From Pyropia haitanensis (Eukaryota; Rhodophyta; Bangiophyceae; Bangiales; Bangiaceae), in assembly GCA_008729055.1 (NCBI GenBank), contig SDUX01000002.1, positions 3,437,874 to 3,501,873 of the forward strand: DNA of 64,000 nt. Direction: 5' to 3'. Positions 53,375 to 61,778 of this stretch are shown in pieces. Made by a program: the position numbers and the translations under genes. The notes beneath the pieces are model-generated. The model made no database searches. It saw only the letters and a program-made list of their open reading frames with translations, and was not told the origin of the DNA. How positions within the stretch are numbered: position 1 is the first letter of the stretch; every line of letters begins with the position of its first letter.

Positions 53375-53424
53375 TTTGGTCAGACCTCGGCGGGGTGTGA
53401 CCGAACATCAATGATGTTTGGTCA
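53375..53424. promoter_or_regulatory. Clustered TTTGGTCA sites and 13-bp palindrome in U3
   Basis: TTTGGTCA occurs at 53375-53382 and 53417-53424, and an inverted TGACCgAA at 53398-53405. The last two form a 13-bp inverted repeat (53398-53410 and 53412-53424) with one mismatch and a one-base centre. Placed about 250-290 bases before the TATA box, they look like a dimeric factor site or enhancer. Several ATTGG (inverted CCAAT) motifs are nearby. Confidence 0.4.
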
Positions 53425-53666
53425 AACCCCCGGTGATGGCTGACAGATTGGGTCGGGCCGATTGGCTCGATTATGTGTTTCGCCAGGCCGTGATTGGCCG
53501 GTTTGTGCATTGTTTTGCTTGAGTGGAAGGGGGTGATTCGCGGGTGTTGTCCACAATAGGTGGGCTGATGGCCGTGTGGAGAGGGGGGGCTAGACTTGCG
53601 TCTGTGGGCGTGTCGGGGGCGCTCACCGCCGCGTGCGGCGGACCTGCCGCCGCGTGCGGGGCGGGG

Positions 53667-53673
53667 TATAAGA
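53667..53673 (+). promoter_or_regulatory. TATA box in LTR (TATAAGA)
   Basis: TATAAGA within gcggggtataagagcacc lies in the expected place for the U3 promoter. The identical site in copy 2 is at 59150-59156. Confidence 0.6.
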
Positions 53674-54270
53674 GCACCCGGCCGCGCACCTGAGTGCCGG
53701 GCGCCCTCGGCCCGGCAGACTAGACATTGGAACTCGCCACCCCGCGTTGGGGTGTCGGGTCGCCGGTGTCTGGCCTCGTGGGGTACACTGCGTTTTTCTC
53801 CACATCCTCGCCGATACTCACAATCGCGATTTCCGTGCCGGCGAGCAGGACGCGCGTTGCACCGCCGGGCGCGCCGGGTGTGCTGGGGTTGCCCGTGCGT
53901 GCGTGCATTGCGAGACACCGCGTTGCCCCTGTGCGGACGCTTTCCGATTACCCTGCCCCTCCCCCGTAACGGGTCTTGACTCCCCCACGACGTGGGGGTT
54001 CCTTTCCTTGGGGGAGGCTTGGTCACGTTGATCTGGCGCGTGGCTCGTCCTCTTTCGGGGAAGGCATTGCCGCTGAAACCTGGAGTCGGGTCGCCCGTGT
54101 CGAGGCCAGTGACGGAGGTGTGCGTGTGGCGACCCGGGAGAGCGACGAGGCAGATTTCCCTTGCACTAGCGGACGGGCACACTGGTACCACACGTGCGCG
54201 TCTCGGTGTGTAGCTCCGTGCGGGCCAACGCGAGTGCCGCGGCGTGCGCGTACGTGCTCGTGTACTTGCG

Positions 54271-54371
54271 GGAGCTGGACCTTGGTGTGCGGGGGGAGCT
54301 GGACCTTGGTGTGCGGGGGGAGCTGGACCTCGGCGTGCGGGGGGGAGCTGGACCTCGGTGTGCGTGGGGGG
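54271..54371 (+). repeat. Tandem repeat, 24-25 base unit, four copies
   Basis: The unit ggagctggacct(t/c)ggtg... repeats at 54271, 54295, 54319 and 54344 in the untranslated leader before gag. The same block is at 59754-59854 in copy 2. Confidence 0.75.
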
Positions 54372-54451
54372 ACACTCGATTGCTTGTGTCAATTGGGGGG
54401 TGGGCCGGTTCGCGTGGCCCTCGCGCCCTGGATCAACACAAGAAGGCACAA

Positions 54452-54530
54452 GGTCAAGGTCAAGCCCAAGATCAAGGTGGTGGTCAAGGTCAAGCCCAAG
54501 ACCAAGGTGGTGGTCAAGGTCAAGCACGAC
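54452..54530 (+). repeat. Tandem repeat, 30-base unit, 2.6 copies
   Basis: The unit ggtcaaggtcaagcccaaga... starts at 54452 and 54482, with a partial third copy from 54512. It ends 29 bases before the gag ATG. It is also present at 59935-60013 in copy 2. Confidence 0.75.
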
Positions 54531-54559
54531 TTTGAGAGGACCCTGTTGCGCTTGTCGCC

Positions 54560-56296
54560 ATGTCAACCGAAAGTAACCCCCCTCCGGCTTTTATGCCTCG
54601 CGCAATCATGGCGCAAATGTCCGAGATGCAGCAGGGGCTGATCATGGCCGTGCGTGCACTGACTGCGGACGCAGAAGAGGACCAAGTCACCGGAGAAGAG
54701 TTGCGGGCGCAACTGGCGGACCTGTACCCGCCCACGGTCCTCTTGGGCCCTGACATGATGCGCCAACCTTTCATCCATCAGCAGCTGCTAGCCTGGCTTC
54801 GCACCCACGAAGTCTACCTCGGGGGGACTGAAGACATGCGGAGCGTCAAGCGGCTCGCTGCTACGCTGTATCCGGCTGGTGGGGACAAGGTGGCGGCACA
54901 GCAGATATTGGCCAACATTGACAACTGCAACGAGAGCCTGTGCCGGTACGCCACCGCGCCGGGGGCGTATGGTCGGACTGCCGGCCCAGAGGGGTTTGTG
55001 TCCACTCCTCCCTCTGGGGCTCGCTCTGCTGCTCTTGCCGACGCTTCGGCAGCAAGTGACGACCGCGACGACGTCCCGCCGCCCAACCTGGGGACCCAAG
55101 ACGCCCGGTCGGGACTGCCACCGCTCGCGTCGTTTGGGCGCCCAGCGAACCAGGGGAACGTCGCGGGCGGTCGACCCCAGATTGACCTAGGGCCGACGCA
55201 CTCGGGGCATGGGGCGGACTCTATGGATGCGACGGACAACACCTTGGCGCACCGCATCTCGCTACGCTTTAAGGACAGCAGCTCCAAGTTCTCTGGTGAC
55301 CCCAACGAGTGCCTCGACGATTTCGTGGCCGATTATGAGCTGGTGTGCCGCGACTACGGGCTGTCACGCATGCAGATGCTGCGTTACTTCTACAACCTCC
55401 TTAGTGGCGACGCGAAGCGATTCTACCTAAACGAGCTCGTCCATGTCGTTGACACCTACGATTCGATGGTCATGCGCCTCCGAAACGAGTACCACTCCGA
55501 CGTGCGCCAGAGCCAGGCGCGCAACAAGCTGGCGTCCTTGCGCATGAAGGCGTTTGAGTCCAAGGGAATGTCGGTCGAGGCGGCGTTGACGTCGACGTAC
55601 CAGGCGGTCCTAACGGGCTCAAAGCTTCTCCCACCGTCGCACTCCGGTGAGGTGTTTCGAGTTGAATATCTTCGAGATGCGGTGGTTGGCTACGATTGGG
55701 CCACGGAGCCGTTGAGCCGTGTATCCACTCACAAGCTCGGGTTCCAGAAGCTGTATGGAGAGCTGCAGGCCGCCCTCTTCCAGCACCAGGAGGCCAAGCG
55801 TGCTCGGATCCAGGACGCCGCGTCGGGCGTCGCCACCAAGATGGACGACGACAACGAGGTCAGCACGTTTTATCAAGGCCAAGGCCGGTATGAGCGCAAG
55901 CATGTGGGAGTTGGGAACCGTGCTGTGCAGCAGTCGACGGGGCGATTTAACCCCCTCTCAATTATGGGGTGTTTCAATTGTGACAACCCCAAGCACACCA
56001 TCAACGACTGCCCGCTGCCGCGGGACGTCGCGCGAGCTGCCCTTAAGCGCCTCGAGTACCTGTCCAAGCGCAAGGCGGGGCGGGGCGCAACTGCTCAAGT
56101 ACTGTTTGAGCTATGCACGCAGATTAACGAGACTGCTGCCACGGTAGCAGAGGCGGTCAACTCGGAGGAGGATGCCCCCAAACCACCGGAAGATCTCGAG
56201 CCCGACACACTCTTTGCTGCTCTGGTGAGTGGGTCTGCTACTGTCGACGCGGAAGAAGGCGACAATGATGGGCAGGTTTTTGCTCAGAGGGATTGA
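54560..56296 (+). CDS. gag: Copia Gag polyprotein (copy 1, intact)
   Basis: ATG 54560 gives 578 residues. A helical capsid-like region lies at about 235-400 (LDDFVADYELVCRDYGLSRM, LRYFYNLLSGDAKRFYL), as in UBN2/retrotransposon gag domains. A CCHC zinc knuckle (CFNCDNPKHTINDC) lies near residue 471 and would bind RNA. Gag packages the element RNA into virus-like particles. The frame stops at TGA 56294-56296. The pol frame, offset by -1, is already open at 56269, so the two overlap by 28 bases. Confidence 0.9.
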   Translation: MSTESNPPPAFMPRAIMAQMSEMQQGLIMAVRALTADAEEDQVTGEELRAQLADLYPPTVLLGPDMMRQPFIHQQLLAWLRTHEVYLGGTEDMRSVKRLAATLYPAGGDKVAAQQILANIDNCNESLCRYATAPGAYGRTAGPEGFVSTPPSGARSAALADASAASDDRDDVPPPNLGTQDARSGLPPLASFGRPANQGNVAGGRPQIDLGPTHSGHGADSMDATDNTLAHRISLRFKDSSSKFSGDPNECLDDFVADYELVCRDYGLSRMQMLRYFYNLLSGDAKRFYLNELVHVVDTYDSMVMRLRNEYHSDVRQSQARNKLASLRMKAFESKGMSVEAALTSTYQAVLTGSKLLPPSHSGEVFRVEYLRDAVVGYDWATEPLSRVSTHKLGFQKLYGELQAALFQHQEAKRARIQDAASGVATKMDDDNEVSTFYQGQGRYERKHVGVGNRAVQQSTGRFNPLSIMGCFNCDNPKHTINDCPLPRDVARAALKRLEYLSKRKAGRGATAQVLFELCTQINETAATVAEAVNSEEDAPKPPEDLEPDTLFAALVSGSATVDAEEGDNDGQVFAQRD

Positions 56297-57201
56297 CTAG
56301 TCGACCTTCCCTCAAGCACAGACTCAAGCGTCCACCCGACATATTTGTCGACAAGGAGATCATCACTTTACTGGACAAGGCCGAGAGATTCGAGGGTGCC
56401 TGCATGGACATCGGAGCGGAGAAGACGGTTGTCGGCAAGAGGCAGGCTGAGGCCTACCTTGCGAGCCACAACCCGGGTGTGACGCTGGGCAACAAGAGCG
56501 GGATGGTGTACCGGTTCGGTGGCGGGCGACATCCGTGTGTCGGGACGGTGGCGGTGCGCATACCCATCACCGACAGCTTCATGATTTTGATTGAGATCGA
56601 CGTGGTGGCTATCAACGTGCCGCTACTATTGGGACTTGACTTCCTCGACAGGCACAACATGTACGTGAACAACACAACCAACCGGCTCGTGTGCGTGAAC
56701 GAGGGCATCCAAGTACCGTTGGTGCGCAAGATGGGGCACATTTTCTTCGAGTGGGAGGCGGAGATACTATACACCTTCCCGGAGCTGCAGCGCATTCACA
56801 AGCACTTTTTCCACGCCAACTCGGAGCGACTGTACGCTCTCATGAGGCGGGCCAAGATTGACGACGCGGTGCCGCTGACCCTCAAGCAGCTGCAGGATGT
56901 CGCTGACGCCTGTGACGTCTGTCAGCGCCTAGGGAAGGAGCCCAACCGCTTTAGGGTGGCACTCCCCCACGAGGACGTGTGCTTCAACCGGCTAGTGCTG
57001 TTGGACCTCATGTTTCTGGAGGGGGAGGCCGTTCTACATGTGGTGGACGCCGACACCCTCTGGAGCGCGGCCGGTTTTATGGGCGATGGCCAGACGGCCG
57101 ATGCCACGTGGGACCTATTCGTCAAGATTTGGGTGGCCGCGTATGTTGGATACCCACAAGAGCTGCACGTCGATCAAGGGCCGCAGCTGCAGGCACCGCA
57201 A
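56269..57201 (+). CDS. pol: Copia Pol, protease to integrase (copy 1, truncated)
   Basis: This is the -1 frame after gag, first open at 56269. In order it shows an aspartic protease (ACMDIGAEKTVVG active site and LLLGLDFLDRH) and the integrase zinc-binding HHCC region (HKHFFHANSERL...CDVCQRL). The integrase catalytic core then follows with first Asp in LLDLMFLEGEA and second Asp in LHVDQGPQL. Homology to copy 2 stops at 57201 before the catalytic Glu. Downstream bases up to the gap are unrelated. It has no ATG of its own at the start, so expression needs frameshifting or reinitiation. Confidence 0.85.
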
Positions 57202-57801
57202 CGCCTGCACTGGGCTCCTGTGTGGGCCATCTGGGCATTGGGTTNNNNNNNNNNNNNNNNNNNNNNNNNNNNNNNNNNNNNNNNNNNNNNNNNNNNNNNN
57301 NNNNNNNNNNNNNNNNNNNNNNNNNNNNNNNNNNNNNNNNNNNNNNNNNNNNNNNNNNNNNNNNNNNNNNNNNNNNNNNNNNNNNNNNNNNNNNNNNNNN
57401 NNNNNNNNNNNNNNNNNNNNNNNNNNNNNNNNNNNNNNNNNNNNNNNNNNNNNNNNNNNNNNNNNNNNNNNNNNNNNNNNNNNNNNNNNNNNNNNNNNNN
57501 NNNNNNNNNNNNNNNNNNNNNNNNNNNNNNNNNNNNNNNNNNNNNNNNNNNNNNNNNNNNNNNNNNNNNNNNNNNNNNNNNNNNNNNNNNNNNNNNNNNN
57601 NNNNNNNNNNNNNNNNNNNNNNNNNNNNNNNNNNNNNNNNNNNNNNNNNNNNNNNNNNNNNNNNNNNNNNNNNNNNNNNNNNNNNNNNNNNNNNNNNNNN
57701 NNNNNNNNNNNNNNNNNNNNNNNNNNNNNNNNNNNNNNNNNNNNNNNNNNNNNNNNNNNNNNNNNNNNNNNNNNNNNNNNNNNNNNNNNNNNNNNNNNNN
57801 N
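57202..57801. other. Junction and assembly gap (557 N)
   Basis: Bases 57202-57244 do not continue the element. Bases 57245-57801 are unknown. Frames that run through the N block in either direction are artefacts. Confidence 0.95.
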
Positions 57802-58714
57802 TCGAGTCAGTCCATCATGTCGGACAAACAGCACGGAATGAAGGGCTCTCTGGTCGGGTGTGTCCAGTAGTTTTTGGAAAGCCTGCTCACATGGCGACGC
57901 ACTGTCGTGGAACCGTGCATCATTCCAAGTTGTCTGTGACCGACTTATGCACAGGTTGCACGTTCCTCGACTGGGCCGAGTGAGAAACCCGTGCATCGCC
58001 TGCACGACTCCACAGCTAACTTGTGCATCGGCGGCACGAGTTACAGGCGTCCTTGTGCACTGCAATTTGTCATACGGCAGAGAACGACGTGCACGCCCTT
58101 CGGGGATATGGTCGAGGTCCAGTACGAGCACTAGTACGCCCTCCATGTATGAGTGGAAAAAAAGTACGCCGGAGCCCGTGCACGGACGACTGAGCGGAGC
58201 TATAGGGCATATTTTTGAAAATTCGGCCTCTGCGATACCGTAGAGGGGGGTTTGCACGCCGCTGCACGCCACCGCACGCCCGATCCCGGCCAATTTTTGC
58301 TTTCCAGGGGTCCACGGGTTTGGTAACACTGCGCCGGACCGGGACCTCGGCGTACTGTAGCGGGAGGGGCGCGGCGCACTTGCAGGGAATTACGCTGCCG
58401 TCGACGCTTGAGACCGCCGCGAACCAAACGGCGCTGGGCGGCGCAGCGGTTCTATCACTGTGTATCTTAACTCTCGTGCGAGGGCCTGCCCGTACGACCG
58501 CGTGATGGCCACTCTGCGATCGGCATGCAGGCCAAATGCAGCCAAAAAGCACGATTGTACGGTACACGGTGATAGCGTGCGTCCTACTAGCGTGCGTCCT
58601 ATAAAAAGTGGATGTTGACGGCACGTGAAGGTGCATGAAATCGCCGTCGGGACCAATGAAACCACACCTGCACGTCCGAGCAACATCCACTTTTTAGCGG
58701 AAGCACAGCAGAAC
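57802..58714. other. Sequence between the two element copies
   Basis: Not part of the retrotransposon as seen in copy 2. Frames are short and unconvincing. It holds near-repeats of gtgcatcg(c/g)c(t/g)gcacga near 57990-58045. A 14-base direct repeat TAGCGTGCGTCCTA lies at 58573-58586 and 58588-58601, and a 16-bp inverted repeat is listed separately. It could include the missing 3' part of another insertion; I cannot tell. Confidence 0.45.
58602..58696. repeat. 16-bp perfect inverted repeat, 63-base loop
   Basis: TAAAAAGTGGATGTTG (58602-58617) pairs with CAACATCCACTTTTTA (58681-58696). It ends 18 bases before the start of element copy 2. It could be the ends of a very small inverted-repeat element or a terminator-like hairpin. 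Confidence 0.6.
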
Positions 58715-59209
58715 TGTGATTACGCCGCTGCGGGGGGGGCGTGCGCTGCCCCGCACCCTCGTGCCGCGCGGCGAGGCGAGACTCGGACCCAGCCATGTGA
58801 CCGATGATTGGGCGCTGGACCGGATCCTGCCAAGATTGTGGGGGACACGCGTTTGCGTTTGGTCAGACCTCGGCGGGGTGTGACCGAACATCAATGATGT
58901 TTGGTCAAACCCCCGGTGATGGCTGACAGATTGGGTCGGGCCGATTGGCTCGATTATGTGTTTCGCCAGGCCGTGATTGGCCGGTTTGTGCATTGTTTTG
59001 CTTGAGTGGAAGGGGGTGATTCGCGGGTGTTGTCCACAATAGGTGGGCTGATGGCCGTGTGGAGAGGGGGGGCTAGACTTGCGTCTGTGGGCGTGTCGGG
59101 GGCGCTCACCGCCGCGTGCGGCGGACCTGCCGCCGCGTGCGGGGCGGGGTATAAGAGCACCCGGCCGCGCACCTGAGTGCCGGGCGCCCTCGGCCCGGCA
59201 GACTAGACA
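58715..59209 (+). repeat. Probable 5' LTR of copy 2
   Basis: Same sequence and tentative boundary as in copy 1, with TATAAGA at 59150-59156. The right edge cannot be confirmed without the 3' LTR, which lies beyond the window. Confidence 0.4.
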
Positions 59210-60042
59210 TTGGAACTCGCCACCCCGCGTTGGGGTGTCGGGTCGCCGGTGTCTGGCCTCGTGGGGTACACTGCGTTTTTCTCCACATCCTCGCCGATAC
59301 TCACAATCGCGATTTCCGTGCCGGCGAGCAGGACGCGCGTTGCACCGCCGGGCGCGCCGGGTGTGCTGGGGTTGCCCGTGCGTGCGTGCATTGCGAGACA
59401 CCGCGTTGCCCCTGTGCGGACGCTTTCCGATTACCCTGCCCCTCCCCCGTAACGGGTCTTGACTCCCCCACGACGTGGGGGTTCCTTTCCTTGGGGGAGG
59501 CTTGGTCACGTTGATCTGGCGCGTGGCTCGTCCTCTTTCGGGGAAGGCATTGCCGCTGAAACCTGGAGTCGGGTCGCCCGTGTCGAGGCCAGTGACGGAG
59601 GTGTGCGTGTGGCGACCCGGGAGAGCGACGAGGCAGATTTCCCTTGCACTAGCGGACGGGCACACTGGTACCACACGTGCGCGTCTCGGTGTGTAGCTCC
59701 GTGCGGGCCAACGCGAGTGCCGCGGCGTGCGCGTACGTGCTCGTGTACTTGCGGGAGCTGGACCTTGGTGTGCGGGGGGAGCTGGACCTTGGTGTGCGGG
59801 GGGAGCTGGACCTCGGCGTGCGGGGGGGAGCTGGACCTCGGTGTGCGTGGGGGGACACTCGATTGCTTGTGTCAATTGGGGGGTGGGCCGGTTCGCGTGG
59901 CCCTCGCGCCCTGGATCAACACAAGAAGGCACAAGGTCAAGGTCAAGCCCAAGATCAAGGTGGTGGTCAAGGTCAAGCCCAAGACCAAGGTGGTGGTCAA
60001 GGTCAAGCACGACTTTGAGAGGACCCTGTTGCGCTTGTCGCC

Positions 60043-61778
60043 ATGTCAACCGAAAGTAACCCCCCTCCGGCTTTTATGCCTCGCGCAATCATGGCGCAAA
60101 TGTCCGAGATGCAGCAGGGGCTGATCATGGCCGTGCGTGCACTGACTGCGGACGCAGAAGAGGACCAAGTCACCGGAGAAGAGTTGCGGGCGCAACTGGC
60201 GGACCTGTACCCGCCCACGGTCCTCTTGGGCCCTGACATGATGCGCCAACCTTTCATCCATCAGCAGCTGCTAGCCTGGCTTCGCACCCACGAAGTCTAC
60301 CTCGGGGGGACTGAAGACATGCGGAGCGTCAAGCGGCTCGCTGCTACGCTGTATCCGGCTGGTGGGGACAAGGTGGCGGCACAGCAGATATTGGCCAACA
60401 TTGACAACTGCAACGAGAGCCTGTGCCGGTACGCCACCGCGCCGGGGGCGTATGGTCGGACTGCCGGCCCAGAGGGGTTTGTGTCCACTCCTCCCTCTGG
60501 GGCTCGCTCTGCTGCTCTTGCCGACGCTTCGGCAGCAAGTGACGACCGCGACGACGTCCCGCCGCCCAACCTGGGGACCCAAGACGCCCGGTCGGGACTG
60601 CCACCGCTCGCGTCGTTTGGGCGCCCAGCGAACCAGGGGAACGTCGCGGGCGGTCGACCCCAGATTGACCTAGGGCCGACGCACTCGGGGCATGGGGCGG
60701 ACTCTATGGATGCGACGGACAACACCTTGGCGCACCGCATCTCGCTACGCTTTTAAGGACAGCAGCTCCAAGTTCTCTGGTGACCCCAACGAGTGCCTCG
60801 ACGATTTCGTGGCCGATTATGAGCTGGTGTGCCGCGACTACGGGCTGTCACGCATGCAGATGCTGCGTTACTTCTACAACCTCCTTAGTGGCGACGCGAA
60901 GCGATTCTACCTAAACGAGCTCGTCCATGTCGTTGACACCTACGATTCGATGGTCATGCGCCTCCGAAACGAGTACCACTCCGACGTGCGCCAGAGCCAG
61001 GCGCGCAACAAGCTGGCGTCCTTGCGCATGAAGGCGTTTGAGTCCAAGGGAATGTCGGTCGAGGCGGCGTTGACGTCGACGTACCAGGCGGTCCTAACGG
61101 GCTCAAGCTTCTCCCACCGTCGCACTCCGGTGAGGTGTTTCGAGTTGAATATCTTCGAGATGCGGTGGTTGGCTACGATTGGGCCACGGAGCCGTTGAGC
61201 CGTGTATCCACTCACAAGCTCGGGTTCCAGAAGCTGTATGGAGAGCTGCAGGCCGCCCTCTTCCAGCACCAGGAGGCCAAGCGTGCTCGGATCCAGGACG
61301 CCGCGTCGGGCGTCGCCACCAAGATGGACGACGACAACGAGGTCAGCACGTTTTATCAAGGCCAAGGCCGGTATGAGCGCAAGCATGTGGGAGTTGGGAA
61401 CCGTGCTGTGCAGCAGTCGACGGGGCGATTTAACCCCCTCTCAATTATGGGGTGTTTCAATTGTGACAACCCCAAGCACACCATCAACGACTGCCCGCTG
61501 CCGCGGGACGTCGCGCGAGCTGCCCTTAAGCGCCTCGAGTACCTGTCCAAGCGCAAGGCGGGGCGGGCGCAACTGCTCAAGTACTGTTTGAGCTATGCAC
61601 GCAGATTAACGAGACTGCTGCCACGGTAGCAGAGGCGGTCAACTCGGAGGAGGATGCCCCCAAACCACCGGAAGATCTCGAGCCCGACACACTCTTTGCT
61701 GCTCTGGTGAGTGGGTCTGCTACTGTCGACGCGGAAGAAGGCGACAATGATGGGCAGGTTTTTGCTCAGAGGGATTGA
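60043..61778 (+). pseudogene. gag: Copia Gag, copy 2 (frameshifted)
   Basis: Same start as copy 1, but an extra T in the run at 60751-60754 ends the frame after 237 residues. Loss of one A near 61105 and one G near 61565 shifts it again. The CCHC knuckle is still readable in one of the resulting frames. All three changes lie in homopolymer runs, so sequencing or assembly error is as likely as true decay. Confidence 0.8.

Larger units (their letters stand above)
53232..53726 (+). repeat. Probable 5' LTR of copy 1
   Basis: It begins TGTGATT and a possible end is ...actagaCA at 53726, giving TG...CA and 495 bases. The TATA box lies 60 bases before this end. No 3' LTR is in the window to confirm the right boundary. 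The following bases ttggaactcgcc would be the primer-binding site, but do not match the initiator-Met tRNA site common in copia elements. The right end is therefore tentative. Confidence 0.4.
53232..57201 (+). mobile_element. Ty1/copia LTR retrotransposon, copy 1 (3' truncated)
   Basis: The left end is set by comparison with copy 2: both begin TGTGATTACGCCGCTGCGG, and the sequences before differ. The copy holds a 5' LTR region with TATA box, a 1.3 kb leader with tandem repeats, an intact gag frame and the start of pol. Homology to copy 2 ends at 57201, inside integrase, 43 bases before an assembly gap. The integrase-before-reverse-transcriptase order seen in copy 2 places the element in Ty1/copia. 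The near identity of the copies indicates recent transposition or duplication. Confidence 0.9.

Noticed and set aside
54126..54141. tggcgacccgggag as a primer-binding site
   Set aside because: It resembles a retroviral-type site only loosely and lies about 900 bases from the left end; without the 3' LTR it cannot be tied to an LTR boundary.
54271..54530. Spaced repeats that might suggest a CRISPR array
   Set aside because: Units are contiguous tandem copies without unique spacers, within a eukaryotic retrotransposon leader.
52875..54566. 563-codon antisense frame over the element leader, repeated in copy 2
   Set aside because: It is the complement of the tandem repeats and leader, has no domain, and its start lies inside gag.
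56293..58329. Frames running through the N block
   Set aside because: Unknown bases cannot support coding, and the flanks are not homologous to each other.
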